Below, one piece after another: positions 9,499 to 19,290 of a DNA stretch of 57,909 nt (the first letter of the stretch is position 1; each line of letters begins with the position of its first letter). The notes below the pieces were generated by a model. It worked only from the letters and a program-made list of their open reading frames with translations. It was not told the DNA's origin and ran no database searches. Origin of the DNA: Phocaeicola faecicola (GTDB taxonomy: Bacteria > Bacteroidota > Bacteroidia > Bacteroidales > Bacteroidaceae); assembly GCF_013618865.1 (NCBI RefSeq), contig NZ_JABSOE010000025.1:1-57909 (forward strand), given 5' to 3'. The position numbers were made by a program, and so were the translations under genes.

Positions 9499-9525
9499 CC
9501 TGTATTCCTCCATTCACCCCTGTGA

Positions 9526-10875
9526 TCATTTAAAAGACGGAAGCTGATCACGGGAAATCACATAAGACTGTGACATGGCATCCTGCCACCATGCTTTGTC
9601 GGCATGTGAAAGCGAAGCTCCTTCATTATCATACCAAGGCATAAACCACAACCATCTGGCACCGGCTGTCCACTGTTCGGACAACAGGCCGAGTGGGCTC
9701 TGTGTATCTACATAAGCACCGCATTCGCTCAGTGCCACCATCTTGTTGCCAAACTCGGAAATCACAGTCTGGTACTGAGAAGCACAGTCTGCCGCACTAT
9801 TTCCATACAAATCACGTCCTACCACATCCACATACTGGTCGCCCGGATACCAATCCGCATCACCCGTTTCGGTGGTCCATACCCAGATCAGGTTGTTCAA
9901 GCCCTGAGCCTTAAAATAGTCGAACATCTGAATCCAGAGTTTCTTGAAGCTATCCGCATTCTTTCCCCACCAGAACCATCCTCCGGCAGCCTCATGAAGC
10001 GGTCTCCAGATAACCGGAATACCTTCGTTCTTCAACAACTGCAGATATCCGGCAATCTTCTCCAGGTCGGCCTGAACGGTCTGATACTCCCAGGTACCCT
10101 CAGTAAAGGCCTTATCAATATCAAAAGCAGTCTCATCCTTATAAGTAGTCAGACTCTCGCTTCCTTCAGAAGCCGGTACGTTCCAGTGCCACATGGCAGC
10201 TACCAGACCACCCGCATTCCACCAGTCAGAAACCGGAGTAATGTCACCATAATTAATCCAGCTGCCTTCTGCCGAAGCCTTCAGGTGAATATAATCGAAG
10301 CAGTTCAGAGCCGGATATTTTCCTGTCCATGCATACACCTGTTCCGATTCTTCCACATTCCATGACACATTGGCCATCATACCCGAAATGGTCTTCTGCT
10401 CATAAGTAGCCTGCAAGAAGTCATAGACCTTCTGTGCTTCGGGTGTCAGTGTATTTACCGGCTGCATATCCAGCCCCTGAGTCGTAAAGCTGACCTCTAC
10501 TGCCGGTGCCGGCATTGCATTGGGGCCCGTTACCAGACCTTCCGGAACAGTAAGTGTATAAGACGTATTCCGTGAAGGGCAGTTGACCTCTACCACCAAC
10601 GTCGGACTGGAACCGATGACGTCGGCCTTGACGATACTACCCCCGTTCGAAATCAGCAGCTGATCCTTTTTCTGTGAGGCAAAAAAGACATTCTTATCAT
10701 AAGTAATACTGATGGTCACATTTCCCGGTTTAACTCCAGATGCTCCGGAAGCCGGAGTGGAAGAAAGGAACACGGGAGAAGCCACTTGCGCAATTTCATG
10801 CTCTACTGCAGTAGAGCATGAAACGATAGCAAATAGTGTGACGAACAACAAAAAATATTTATAAACCCTATTCAT
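9526..10875 (-). CDS. GH26 beta-mannanase, surface lipoprotein with N-terminal Ig-like domain
   Basis: Endo-beta-1,4-mannanase of family 26, 449 aa. Residues 1-20 are a lipoprotein signal (lipobox ending in SC, Cys20). Residues about 33-132 form an Ig-like (SbsA/Big_5 type) domain beginning VFLSSTPASGASGVKPG, and about 140-449 the GH26 barrel, with acid Glu295 (IWRPLHEAAGG) and nucleophile Glu384 (VALSECGAY). Being encoded directly after two surface glycan-binding lipoproteins and susC/susD, it is probably displayed on the outer membrane to cut polymeric mannan, while the downstream GH26 works on imported fragments. It starts 8 bp after the preceding gene; a terminator follows. Confidence 0.93.
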   Translation of the reverse strand: MNRVYKYFLLFVTLFAIVSCSTAVEHEIAQVASPVFLSSTPASGASGVKPGNVTISITYDKNVFFASQKKDQLLISNGGSIVKADVIGSSPTLVVEVNCPSRNTSYTLTVPEGLVTGPNAMPAPAVEVSFTTQGLDMQPVNTLTPEAQKVYDFLQATYEQKTISGMMANVSWNVEESEQVYAWTGKYPALNCFDYIHLKASAEGSWINYGDITPVSDWWNAGGLVAAMWHWNVPASEGSESLTTYKDETAFDIDKAFTEGTWEYQTVQADLEKIAGYLQLLKNEGIPVIWRPLHEAAGGWFWWGKNADSFKKLWIQMFDYFKAQGLNNLIWVWTTETGDADWYPGDQYVDVVGRDLYGNSAADCASQYQTVISEFGNKMVALSECGAYVDTQSPLGLLSEQWTAGARWLWFMPWYDNEGASLSHADKAWWQDAMSQSYVISRDQLPSFK

Positions 10876-10883
10876 ATCTGTTT

Positions 10884-12782
10884 TTATTTAATATATACTG
10901 AATCAATTGTATAGTTCTGTCCGCTGACAATCAGTCCCCCACTCTGCAACTGAGAAAGAATCTCAGAAGTGATTTCCAAAGAGAAATTGCCATCAATATT
11001 GAAATACTCAGTGTCCGGTGCAATGGCTGCCCAGTTGCCATTCTTGAATGAGCCCTGTGCACCCGACAGCAAATCCGTAACCACTACAGTGATGACCTGT
11101 CCTACCTGCGCATCAGCAAACTGACCGGCAGGAATTTGTGCAGACCGTTCCCATGCACCTATCACCAGAGGACCTTCAAAAATACACATTCCCATAGCGC
11201 CCTCTACCTGAATCGTATAAGATATTGTTCCATTAGAAGAAACCAGTTCAATCACGGCAGCACCGATTACATCGGCAGGCAAAGAAACCAGAAGTTTCGA
11301 GTCGCGCAGGATAAACTGAACCTGAGTACCGTTGACTGTGACATGCTGCAACTTATCTCCGTTGGCCACTTCCAGTTCGAGCAAAGCACCGGCTTCTACC
11401 TTTTCCGGAAGCTCCATCACATAGCAGCATTGCGGTTTGGAAACATTGAGCCACAGGCCCTCGACCATTTCCCCGTTATGCATATTCAAGGTCACATTTC
11501 CACTTTCTGCTTCCATCGGCACGGATACCTGCAATTCATCGGCAGCCGGTGCAGTCACTTCCACAGTCTGTCCTCCGGCAAACGTAACCGAAGCAACCAA
11601 ATCCAGGTTCTGTCCCTTTATCAGCAGCGCTTCTCCGGCAGGAACCTCAGCAGGAAGATAACTGTCGACCTGAGGCTTCAAGGTTTCAATAGCCACACTT
11701 ACCTGTTTTCCGCTGCCGGTATTCAATACCAACTGTCCGCTCTGGGCTTTTTCAGGTACTACAACTCTCAGTTCATTTTCCGACTGAGCTGCCGGAAGCA
11801 CCTTTTCATCTACTCCCGGGAAAGAAAGGTCGACTACCAGATCCAGTGAACTACCCGTAAGAAGTATCTCGTCTCCACCACGGATACCTGAAGCCGGACT
11901 TGCCACAACCTTTGAAGGAACCGCCATAGTCAGATGAGCTATCACCACCTTCACTTCCGAAGCCGGAACCATCACAATCTCACCGTCGGAAGCATTGGCA
12001 GGCAATACAAAAGAAAGAGTGTGATCACCTTCGAGAGCAAACTCCACTGCAGTACCGTCAGGCATCAGTACTTCTTTCACCAAGTCAAGATGAGAACCAT
12101 CTACCGAGATACGGTCACCGGGGTTTGCATGCTGCAGTTCGGCTACGGTTTCCACAGCAGGCAACACTACTGTCAACTCCTCTTCCGAGTAAATCAGGTT
12201 AGGCAATTCTGCTCCGTCCGACAAGATAACCTGTCCGCTTTGAGCTTCCTGAGGTACCGTCAAACAAATGGTTTTCCGGTCGTGAGCTACAAAATCCTCG
12301 GCTGAAACCGTCACATTATCTGCAAAAATCACCTCATTGATCAAATTCAGATAATCCCCTTTAATCGTCAGTTCATCGCCCGGCAACACCGACAACGGAC
12401 TCAACTCATCAATAGAAATCGGTTCGGTAAACGTCAGTTCAGTCTGTGTCGTGATATCCCCTTGCGGCGTTCTCAACACCAACTGTCCCGGTTCGGCATC
12501 CTGAGGAACAGTGATACGGATTTCCGTATCACTGATCACTCTTATCTCCGTAACGTCTCCGCTTCCCGGAATCCATACAGCCGTTACCTGATCCATTCCA
12601 CTTCCCAAAAATCTCAACTCACCTCCTCGTGCCACCGGTGAAGGTCCAAATACATTCAGACTGATACCCCCTGTATACTGGTTCGTATCCACGTCGTCCC
12701 CTTTCAAACAAGAAGTAAAGGAAACGCCAGTCATCAAAAGTGCTCCAGCAAGAAAAAGCACTGATAATTTATTTGTTTTCAT
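10884..12782 (-). CDS. Surface glycan-binding lipoprotein with about six IPT/TIG repeats
   Basis: 632-aa lipoprotein (signal up to SFTSC, Cys25) with no catalytic motif. Residues about 40-530 consist of roughly six consecutive IPT/TIG-like immunoglobulin repeats, each with the pattern of a G-rich start (PGDELTIKGDYLNLINEV, RGGDEILLTGSSLDLV, AGEALLIKGQNLDLV) and an end of the form VPxxAxSGxVxL. The last 100 residues (about 535-632) are a different beta-rich domain containing GNWAAIAPD and likely form the glycan-binding tip. Such proteins hold polysaccharide near SusC/D. The number of repeats, a long stalk, is unusual; most relatives have two to four. Same operon, between the second binding protein and GH26. 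Confidence 0.85.
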   Translation of the reverse strand: MKTNKLSVLFLAGALLMTGVSFTSCLKGDDVDTNQYTGGISLNVFGPSPVARGGELRFLGSGMDQVTAVWIPGSGDVTEIRVISDTEIRITVPQDAEPGQLVLRTPQGDITTQTELTFTEPISIDELSPLSVLPGDELTIKGDYLNLINEVIFADNVTVSAEDFVAHDRKTICLTVPQEAQSGQVILSDGAELPNLIYSEEELTVVLPAVETVAELQHANPGDRISVDGSHLDLVKEVLMPDGTAVEFALEGDHTLSFVLPANASDGEIVMVPASEVKVVIAHLTMAVPSKVVASPASGIRGGDEILLTGSSLDLVVDLSFPGVDEKVLPAAQSENELRVVVPEKAQSGQLVLNTGSGKQVSVAIETLKPQVDSYLPAEVPAGEALLIKGQNLDLVASVTFAGGQTVEVTAPAADELQVSVPMEAESGNVTLNMHNGEMVEGLWLNVSKPQCCYVMELPEKVEAGALLELEVANGDKLQHVTVNGTQVQFILRDSKLLVSLPADVIGAAVIELVSSNGTISYTIQVEGAMGMCIFEGPLVIGAWERSAQIPAGQFADAQVGQVITVVVTDLLSGAQGSFKNGNWAAIAPDTEYFNIDGNFSLEITSEILSQLQSGGLIVSGQNYTIDSVYIK

Positions 12783-12800
12783 TGTATATCGATATTATGA

Positions 12801-14060
12801 TTAATGAATAGGTACTACCCGGATATTGTCAATACAGATAGTCGGAGTACAAGCCGTTCCGGTTACTCCACCGTTCCATACAAACAACGTAAGTCCGGTA
12901 ATGTCTGTTGCCGACAATGGAGAGAGAGAAATTCCAGAAGCTCCATAACAGAAATCAGACAAAGGAATCGTCACAGTAGTCCATCCGGCAGTAGTATAAC
13001 TTCCGGTTGATGCCCATGGTATCCACAATCCTCTTGGGAATGTATCGTCCTGGAAGAACGCATTGTTCATATTGTTTCCGCTGACCTCATTATTGGTAGT
13101 CAGCAACACCTGCATGGCACAGGCACTCCAGGCATCCGGAACATTAACCTCAAATTTCAGCTGCAGGTTGCTCAAGTCAGAGAAATCAACCAACGTATTC
13201 AAATACGGAGTAGCTTCATCACCATAGGGCCAGTACTCGAAAGCGAAGTTCGTATCATTCCAGGAACCGTTATCCAGATCACCCTGGAAAATCAGGTAAT
13301 TTCCATCCAGCGGAGCCACTTTCTCCAATGTACCGATCTTAGGAGCATGCCAACCGCAGAAATTAGCGATAGCCTCATCACCATCATCATCAAAGTCGAA
13401 CAAGAATCCTTCCCGTTCCATGTAGCGGAAAGTAGACTGACTTTTACCATAAATTGATTCTATATTGATATATCCCATCTCTGCTCCTTCGGGAACCACA
13501 AAACTGATGGCGTTACGGGTCAGGCTGGTCACTTCAGTTACCGGAACATTGCCGATTTCGATGGTAAGAGGCACATTCGGGTCATCAATGAAATAATCTC
13601 CATAAATGGTAGCCACAGTACCCGGAAGCGCATATTCGTTCGACATAGAAGTAATTTCAGGAGCCGGAACCAAAACCTTGAAATCATATGTCACAGTTTC
13701 CTGATTCCGGTTGACCAGATAAATCTTATTTGTCACTACTTCCGGAATTGCAGAAGGCACATCTACAATCAACGTATTGTCTGTAATCAGACTGGTATTC
13801 AGAACGGCTTTCTGGTCATTGAAGTACAATTCATACACGCTACGCAGATTTTCTCCGACCAGACAGATCGTATTCGACATATACGCACCGGTAATCAGAG
13901 AGTCGGCTACAGCCGGATCGGTCATCCGCACATAACTTACAGAAGGAAGGCCGTCGGCGATCTCATACTTGTCGGGTTCGTCCTCACATGCAGTAGTCAT
14001 CATTCCCAGAATGACTGCACCAGCTGCTACTAACCCTTTTATATATCTCATTGCTTTCAT
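12801..14060 (-). CDS. Surface glycan-binding protein B-type lipoprotein
   Basis: 419-aa lipoprotein (lipobox MMTTAC, Cys25), predicted to bind mannan on the cell surface. Two IPT/TIG-like domains (about 40-130 and 131-213) are followed by a C-terminal domain (about 217-419), starting GFLFDFDDDGDEAIANFCGWH and rich in aromatic residues (FAFEYWPYGD, LWIPWAS, FVWNGG). This resembles the binding domain of SGBP-B proteins. It is encoded directly downstream of susD (15 bp), the standard position for this component. No enzymatic motif is seen. Confidence 0.85.
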   Translation of the reverse strand: MKAMRYIKGLVAAGAVILGMMTTACEDEPDKYEIADGLPSVSYVRMTDPAVADSLITGAYMSNTICLVGENLRSVYELYFNDQKAVLNTSLITDNTLIVDVPSAIPEVVTNKIYLVNRNQETVTYDFKVLVPAPEITSMSNEYALPGTVATIYGDYFIDDPNVPLTIEIGNVPVTEVTSLTRNAISFVVPEGAEMGYINIESIYGKSQSTFRYMEREGFLFDFDDDGDEAIANFCGWHAPKIGTLEKVAPLDGNYLIFQGDLDNGSWNDTNFAFEYWPYGDEATPYLNTLVDFSDLSNLQLKFEVNVPDAWSACAMQVLLTTNNEVSGNNMNNAFFQDDTFPRGLWIPWASTGSYTTAGWTTVTIPLSDFCYGASGISLSPLSATDITGLTLFVWNGGVTGTACTPTICIDNIRVVPIH

Positions 14061-14075
14061 CTTATGTCTTTTTTA

Positions 14076-15791
14076 TTAATAACTAAATTCACTTCGTACA
14101 TCCACATGAATCGGATCCTCCATCAAATGAGGATTGAATACCACGTCCTCGGTAGGGAACGGCAGGGTAAAACTGGAAACTGTCACGTTAGGCTTCACTG
14201 CATCCGGATTGTAACGGTGCTCTTCAGGATTTACCGTAAACGTACCGCTCTGATAATAAGTCTTGTACAAATCATCCAATCCATAATACACATCCCTGCG
14301 CTGATTAGTCAGTTCCTGTATTGCCCGTTGAGAATCATAATATGACAAACGGACATAATCGTACCAGCGGTCACCTTCACAGGCCAGTTCCAGACGACGT
14401 TCTTTCCATACATCCTCCCAGGTGATGACCGAAGGACGCTTGTACGTACTGACGGCACGATGACGTACCTGATAGAAGGCATCGATGGCAGATGCATCGG
14501 AAGTAGAACCGTTGTTTCCGATGACAGCTTCCGCATATACCAGATACACGTCAGACAATCGCAACAGATGTGTACTCAACTGGCTACGCTGAGTGGAAGC
14601 CGATACTCCGCAACCGGTCAGATGGTCATTGGCATTACCGTAAAGATGCTTGACTGCATTGGCACCTGTTCCACTCTGGTAAGTACCCGGACCGCCCAGT
14701 CCGTCGGTATCATAAATAAAATTGATGTAGTTGAATCCACCCTTGTCCTGCCAGAAATACTCATAAGTATCTCCACACATCATCATGGTTGCCTTACGGC
14801 GAGCATCACCGTTATAGCGCATCGGGCTCAAGGCATTTTCTCCAAACGCATCCTGCAAGTCGACAGACGGTCCGTTATAACCGCCCCAGCAATCACCGAA
14901 CTCATCGAAACCGACAATCGCCAGATCCGACTGCAAGGCATTCTGGCAAGTCCACATATCGGAAGAAGCCGACCAGTGCCATGACAGCAAACACTCTTCA
15001 TTGAAGTTATTCGCCAGACGGAACACATCAGAATAATTCTCCAGCAAATGTCTTCCTGAATTATCGATGACATCCTTTGCATAAACCGCAGCCTTACGGA
15101 GGTCTTCTTCATTCCGAGAGCCGTTCATGCCATATCCCGATTTGGTCAGATAAACCTTTGCCAGCAATCCTTTGGCAGTATACTGGTCGATTCGTCCTTT
15201 GGAGTTTGAAGCCGGCAGCAATTCAATCGCTTTTTCCAGGGTCATCACGATATATTCATATACATCCGGAATCTGCACCTTATACTTTTCGTTATAGTTT
15301 CCTGCCGCAATGTCCTCAGAGTTACTGTGCACGATAGGCACAGCTCCAAAAGTACGTACCAGGTAGAAATAAGCCATAGCCTTCCATACCAGGCATTCGC
15401 CCATACAGGTATTTTTGGTCTGTTCAGAAACCTCGGCCGACATCAGACGTTCACGGATAGTATTGGCGTAAGCATTGACCGACCACAATGAATATGACAT
15501 GTTGATCAAGTCCTCATCCGTACCGTTCACGGTAAACGTCAGGTAAGGAGAAGAGCCCCAATAGTAGTTTCCGGCAAGAACCTCTCCCACTTTAAAGAAT
15601 CCGCGCTGGAAATCAAACCACGGTGAGTTATACAACGGGTTCACTCCCTGGAAGCACTGCTCGTCATTCTGATAAAAGTTATCGACATTATATGAATCCA
15701 CAGCCGGACGGTCCAGAAAATCATCGCAGGCACACAGATTAGCTCCCAAAACGGCTGCAAAAGCCCAATATTTTATTTTATTGTATTTCAT
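14076..15791 (-). CDS. SusD-family outer-membrane lipoprotein
   Basis: Glycan-capturing lid of the SusCD importer. The 571-aa product has a lipoprotein signal ending ANLCAC, then DDFLDRPAVDSYNVDNFYQND, typical of SusD N-termini, TPR-like helices (VWKAMAYFYLVRTFGAVPIV) and the C-terminal RagB/SusD region (RLSDVYLVYAEAV, WKERRLELACEGDRWYDYVR). The open frame begins three codons earlier at a TTG; ATG 15791 starts the lipoprotein signal and is preferred. It follows susC with a 13-bp gap. Specificity for mannan is inferred from the locus. Confidence 0.95.
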   Translation of the reverse strand: MKYNKIKYWAFAAVLGANLCACDDFLDRPAVDSYNVDNFYQNDEQCFQGVNPLYNSPWFDFQRGFFKVGEVLAGNYYWGSSPYLTFTVNGTDEDLINMSYSLWSVNAYANTIRERLMSAEVSEQTKNTCMGECLVWKAMAYFYLVRTFGAVPIVHSNSEDIAAGNYNEKYKVQIPDVYEYIVMTLEKAIELLPASNSKGRIDQYTAKGLLAKVYLTKSGYGMNGSRNEEDLRKAAVYAKDVIDNSGRHLLENYSDVFRLANNFNEECLLSWHWSASSDMWTCQNALQSDLAIVGFDEFGDCWGGYNGPSVDLQDAFGENALSPMRYNGDARRKATMMMCGDTYEYFWQDKGGFNYINFIYDTDGLGGPGTYQSGTGANAVKHLYGNANDHLTGCGVSASTQRSQLSTHLLRLSDVYLVYAEAVIGNNGSTSDASAIDAFYQVRHRAVSTYKRPSVITWEDVWKERRLELACEGDRWYDYVRLSYYDSQRAIQELTNQRRDVYYGLDDLYKTYYQSGTFTVNPEEHRYNPDAVKPNVTVSSFTLPFPTEDVVFNPHLMEDPIHVDVRSEFSY

Positions 15792-15804
15792 ATACCACAA
15801 CTAT

Positions 15805-18800
15805 TTAGAAAGAAACATTTAATCCGAACGAATAAACCGTAGGAGAAGGATAACGTCCGTTATCCAGTCCGTAGACATTTGCACTGGAAGTGCTGACACC
15901 GATTTCCGGATCGTAACCATCGTATCCTGTAATGGTCAGCAGGTTCTGGATATTAGCATAGACACGTAAGTTTTCCAGACCCCATTTCTTGATCATTTTT
16001 CCAGGGAAGGTATATCCCAATGTGATATTTTTCAGACGAATATAAGAACCGTCTTCAATATAGCGGTCACTTACACGGTCATTGTCGTTCGGATCCTGTA
16101 CAGAGGCACGAGGAATCGAAGCATCGGGATTGGCCACACGTACATTGGTAATATCATCATACCAGTTATATACAGTAGTACCATTGACAAGTACACCTCC
16201 CGAGTAATCCTTGTTCGGGTTGATCGGCACAATCTGGGCACGGTCCAACACCGTAGTAAGCTGGTTGCTCCAAGGAGAATTCATGTGTGTCAGTTTCATG
16301 CTCAGGTAATTGAATACCTTGTTTCCATACGATCCGTTGATGAATATAGACAAGTCGAAGTTCTTATAACGGAACGTATTGGTCCATCCATAAGTAAACT
16401 TAGGCAGCGGAGAACCGATATTGGTTCTATCGTTTTCATCAATCACTCCATCACCGTTCAGATCCTTATACTTGATATCTCCTACCCAAACGGTATTGGT
16501 ACGGTTAAAGACTCCATTTGCCGGATATTTCACCGGTTTGGCAGAAGTCTGCAGGTCTTCCAGATCCTCATATACTCCATCACATACATATCCATAGAAA
16601 TTATACAAAGACTCGCCTACATTCGTCACACTTACCACATCGTTCCACTGTCCGTAACCGACAATTTGTGCATTGGCCGTTCCGTCAAGCGCGCGCAACT
16701 TATTCTTGTTGAAAGAAATCTGGAAATCAGAATCCCATTCAAAATTACCTACCAGAGGGTGAGTATTCAGCGAGATTTCCCAACCTTTATTCTCAATGTC
16801 TCCATAATTACCCATCGGTGCAGCCAGTGCAGAAGAAACATTACCAGAAGTACCCATATAAGAAGGAAGCTGCAAGGACATCAACATATCTTTTGAAACC
16901 TTCTGATACCAGTCGACTACCAGGTTCACGCGGTCGTGGAAGAATCCCAAGTCAATTCCCACATTCACCTGTTCCTGAGTTTCCCACTTCACTCCCAGGT
17001 TGGCGATATTAGACTGACGGTATCCCAAGCCTAATCCGGTCGGCATTCTCGACATGCTGGCACCCCAACGATAACCACCGATGTTTGAGTTACCGGTCTG
17101 TCCCCATCCCAGACGCAACTTACCGTTGCTGATGACACTGCTCAACGATTCAAAGAAACTTTCGTTTGAGAAACGCCAGGATCCGGCTACGGCATGGAAA
17201 CCGGCCCAACGGTTATCCGGTCCGAAATTGGAAGAACCGTCATAACGGTAAGTATAAGTAGCCAGGTAACGGTCGGCATAATTATAAGTCAGACGAGTAA
17301 AGAACGAAGCCATTGCCGAACTTCCAAATCCTGAGTTGATAGACGGAGTACCGGTTCCCAGTGCCGGATTATGAACCACATCCGAAGGCAGATTCGTATT
17401 GGCTACCGAAGTATAGTCGTAATTAGACTCCCAGCATTCCTGACCCAGCATGGCAGTAAAACCATGTTTATCAATCTGGCCGTTATAAGTCACATAGTTT
17501 TTCAACTGCCAGAACGTACTGTTGTTTTTCTGTATGGAACTTGAGTTGCTGTCACGCTTCCAGTTTCCCAGATTTACTTTCGGCTGATAGCGCTCTCCTT
17601 TATTATAACTGATATCATAACCAAACTCCGTATGCCAGGTAAGATTCTTCATCAAAGTCACATCTGCAAAGATGCTTCCGGTCAGTTTCTGACGATACAG
17701 CAAAATCTGGTCCATCATAGCCATGGCAATCGGGTTAGGATTGGTATATCCTTCACGCACGATAGAAGAATAATTGCCGTCGATATCATAAATAGGAATA
17801 TCCGGAACAGTCTGCAATGAATAAGTAATAATACCCTGATCACTATCGGCCAGTTTCAAGTCATCTTTAGTAGACGAGTAAGTCGCATTCAAACCAATCT
17901 TCAGCCAAGGCTTCAACTGCGCATCCAGGTTCGTACGGAACGAATAACGGTTAAAGCTTGATCCGATCAAGGTACCGTCCTGATCCATATATGAACCGGA
18001 AACATAATATTTTACTTTCTCTGTACCTCCCTGAGCCGAAATCTGGTGCTGATGCTGCAAGGCTGTACGGAAAATAGCATCCTGCCAGTTGGTTCCTACG
18101 CCCAGCAAAGACGGATCAGCATAAATCGCACTTTTCTCCAATTCTCCGGTTTCTACGAAATCATTGTAGAAGCTGGCAAACTCACGCAGGTTCATCATAT
18201 CCAGACGCTTGGTCTGACGCTGCACCGCCATCATACCGTCATAAGTAAATTTAGCCTCTCCGGCCTTTCCACGCTTGGTAGTAATCAATACTACTCCGTT
18301 GGCTCCCTGTGCTCCATAAATAGCCGTAGCAGAAGCATCCTTCAAAATCTCCATTGACACGATATCGGCAGGGTTAATGGTAGAAAGAGGAGAAATGGTA
18401 GATACCGAGCCATTACCCAGCGCATCCCCCAGACCAAAATCGGCACCCGATGATCCGCCTCCCTGTACGATAACTCCATCAATCACATACAAAGGCTCTG
18501 CATTCGAGTTGATTGTAGCCTGTCCACGTACACGTATGGATGAAGAAGATCCCGGAGCACCCGAAGTAGTCACTGCCGAAACACCGGCCGCACGTCCCTG
18601 AAGAGACTGGTCAAGGTTGGTGATTACCGAACCCTTTATGGCATCCTCACCCACCGATACCGAAGCACCCGACAAGTCACTTTTCTTCATCGTACCGTAT
18701 CCGACTACCACTACCTCGTCCAAAGTTTCCGAATCTTCTTTCAAGACAATATTTAAAAATGTTTGATTCGTTATCTTTATGGTCTGTGTAGCATATCCGA

Positions 18801-19077
18801 TATAAGAAATCTCGAGCGTTGCTCCAGAAGATACATTCAACACGAAATTTCCATCTATATCCGTAATCACCCCGTTAGTTGTTCCTTTCTCAAGAACATT
18901 AGCTCCAATAATGGTTTCACCGGTAGCATCAACTACCTTACCTTTAATCTGTCTGTTTGTCTGCTGTTCTACTCCCAACGGAGCCACACCGGAAGCCCAC
19001 GCCTGATGCACATTCCCCATTGAGACAGCGGCAAATGCACCCGCAATCAGTACACATTTTGTTAGACTTTTATCCAT
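15805..19077 (-). CDS. SusC-family TonB-dependent transporter
   Basis: Outer-membrane importer for mannooligosaccharides, 1090 aa. After the signal peptide come a carboxypeptidase-regulatory-like domain (about 43-115, QIKGKVVDATGETIIGANV), the TonB box/plug start (LDEVVVVGYGTMKKSDLSGA), the plug with RVRGQATIN and ILKDASATAIYGAQGANGVVLITTK, and a 22-strand barrel ending in VYSFGLNVSF with the terminal Phe. First gene of the susC-susD-SGBP-SGBP-GH26 operon, driven by an AraC-motif promoter at 19200-19243 with a leader of about 115 nt. Confidence 0.96.
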   Translation of the reverse strand: MDKSLTKCVLIAGAFAAVSMGNVHQAWASGVAPLGVEQQTNRQIKGKVVDATGETIIGANVLEKGTTNGVITDIDGNFVLNVSSGATLEISYIGYATQTIKITNQTFLNIVLKEDSETLDEVVVVGYGTMKKSDLSGASVSVGEDAIKGSVITNLDQSLQGRAAGVSAVTTSGAPGSSSSIRVRGQATINSNAEPLYVIDGVIVQGGGSSGADFGLGDALGNGSVSTISPLSTINPADIVSMEILKDASATAIYGAQGANGVVLITTKRGKAGEAKFTYDGMMAVQRQTKRLDMMNLREFASFYNDFVETGELEKSAIYADPSLLGVGTNWQDAIFRTALQHQHQISAQGGTEKVKYYVSGSYMDQDGTLIGSSFNRYSFRTNLDAQLKPWLKIGLNATYSSTKDDLKLADSDQGIITYSLQTVPDIPIYDIDGNYSSIVREGYTNPNPIAMAMMDQILLYRQKLTGSIFADVTLMKNLTWHTEFGYDISYNKGERYQPKVNLGNWKRDSNSSSIQKNNSTFWQLKNYVTYNGQIDKHGFTAMLGQECWESNYDYTSVANTNLPSDVVHNPALGTGTPSINSGFGSSAMASFFTRLTYNYADRYLATYTYRYDGSSNFGPDNRWAGFHAVAGSWRFSNESFFESLSSVISNGKLRLGWGQTGNSNIGGYRWGASMSRMPTGLGLGYRQSNIANLGVKWETQEQVNVGIDLGFFHDRVNLVVDWYQKVSKDMLMSLQLPSYMGTSGNVSSALAAPMGNYGDIENKGWEISLNTHPLVGNFEWDSDFQISFNKNKLRALDGTANAQIVGYGQWNDVVSVTNVGESLYNFYGYVCDGVYEDLEDLQTSAKPVKYPANGVFNRTNTVWVGDIKYKDLNGDGVIDENDRTNIGSPLPKFTYGWTNTFRYKNFDLSIFINGSYGNKVFNYLSMKLTHMNSPWSNQLTTVLDRAQIVPINPNKDYSGGVLVNGTTVYNWYDDITNVRVANPDASIPRASVQDPNDNDRVSDRYIEDGSYIRLKNITLGYTFPGKMIKKWGLENLRVYANIQNLLTITGYDGYDPEIGVSTSSANVYGLDNGRYPSPTVYSFGLNVSF

Positions 19078-19199
19078 AATGTATTTTTAGTATGATTAAT
19101 AAATTTCACCACTCAGACTAGATGTAAAAGAGTTATAGACTTGCATTTTCCAAGACCGTATCAGATTCAAGTCATTCTGGTTACATTTCCTTTACGACA

Positions 19200-19243
19200 C
19201 AAAATTAACGATTATATAAGATACATAGTAATACTTTTTTATC
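19200..19243 (-). promoter_or_regulatory. Promoter plus AraC-type operator for susC operon
   Basis: Minus strand: -7 box TAATTTTG (19200-19207), 21 bp spacer, motif GATAAAAAAGTATTA (19229-19243). The motif matches the other four copies in the locus at the same spacing. Confidence 0.7.
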
Positions 19244-19290
19244 CATAACTAGTATATAATTAAGACAGTAGTTCCACCTTTAAACAATCC

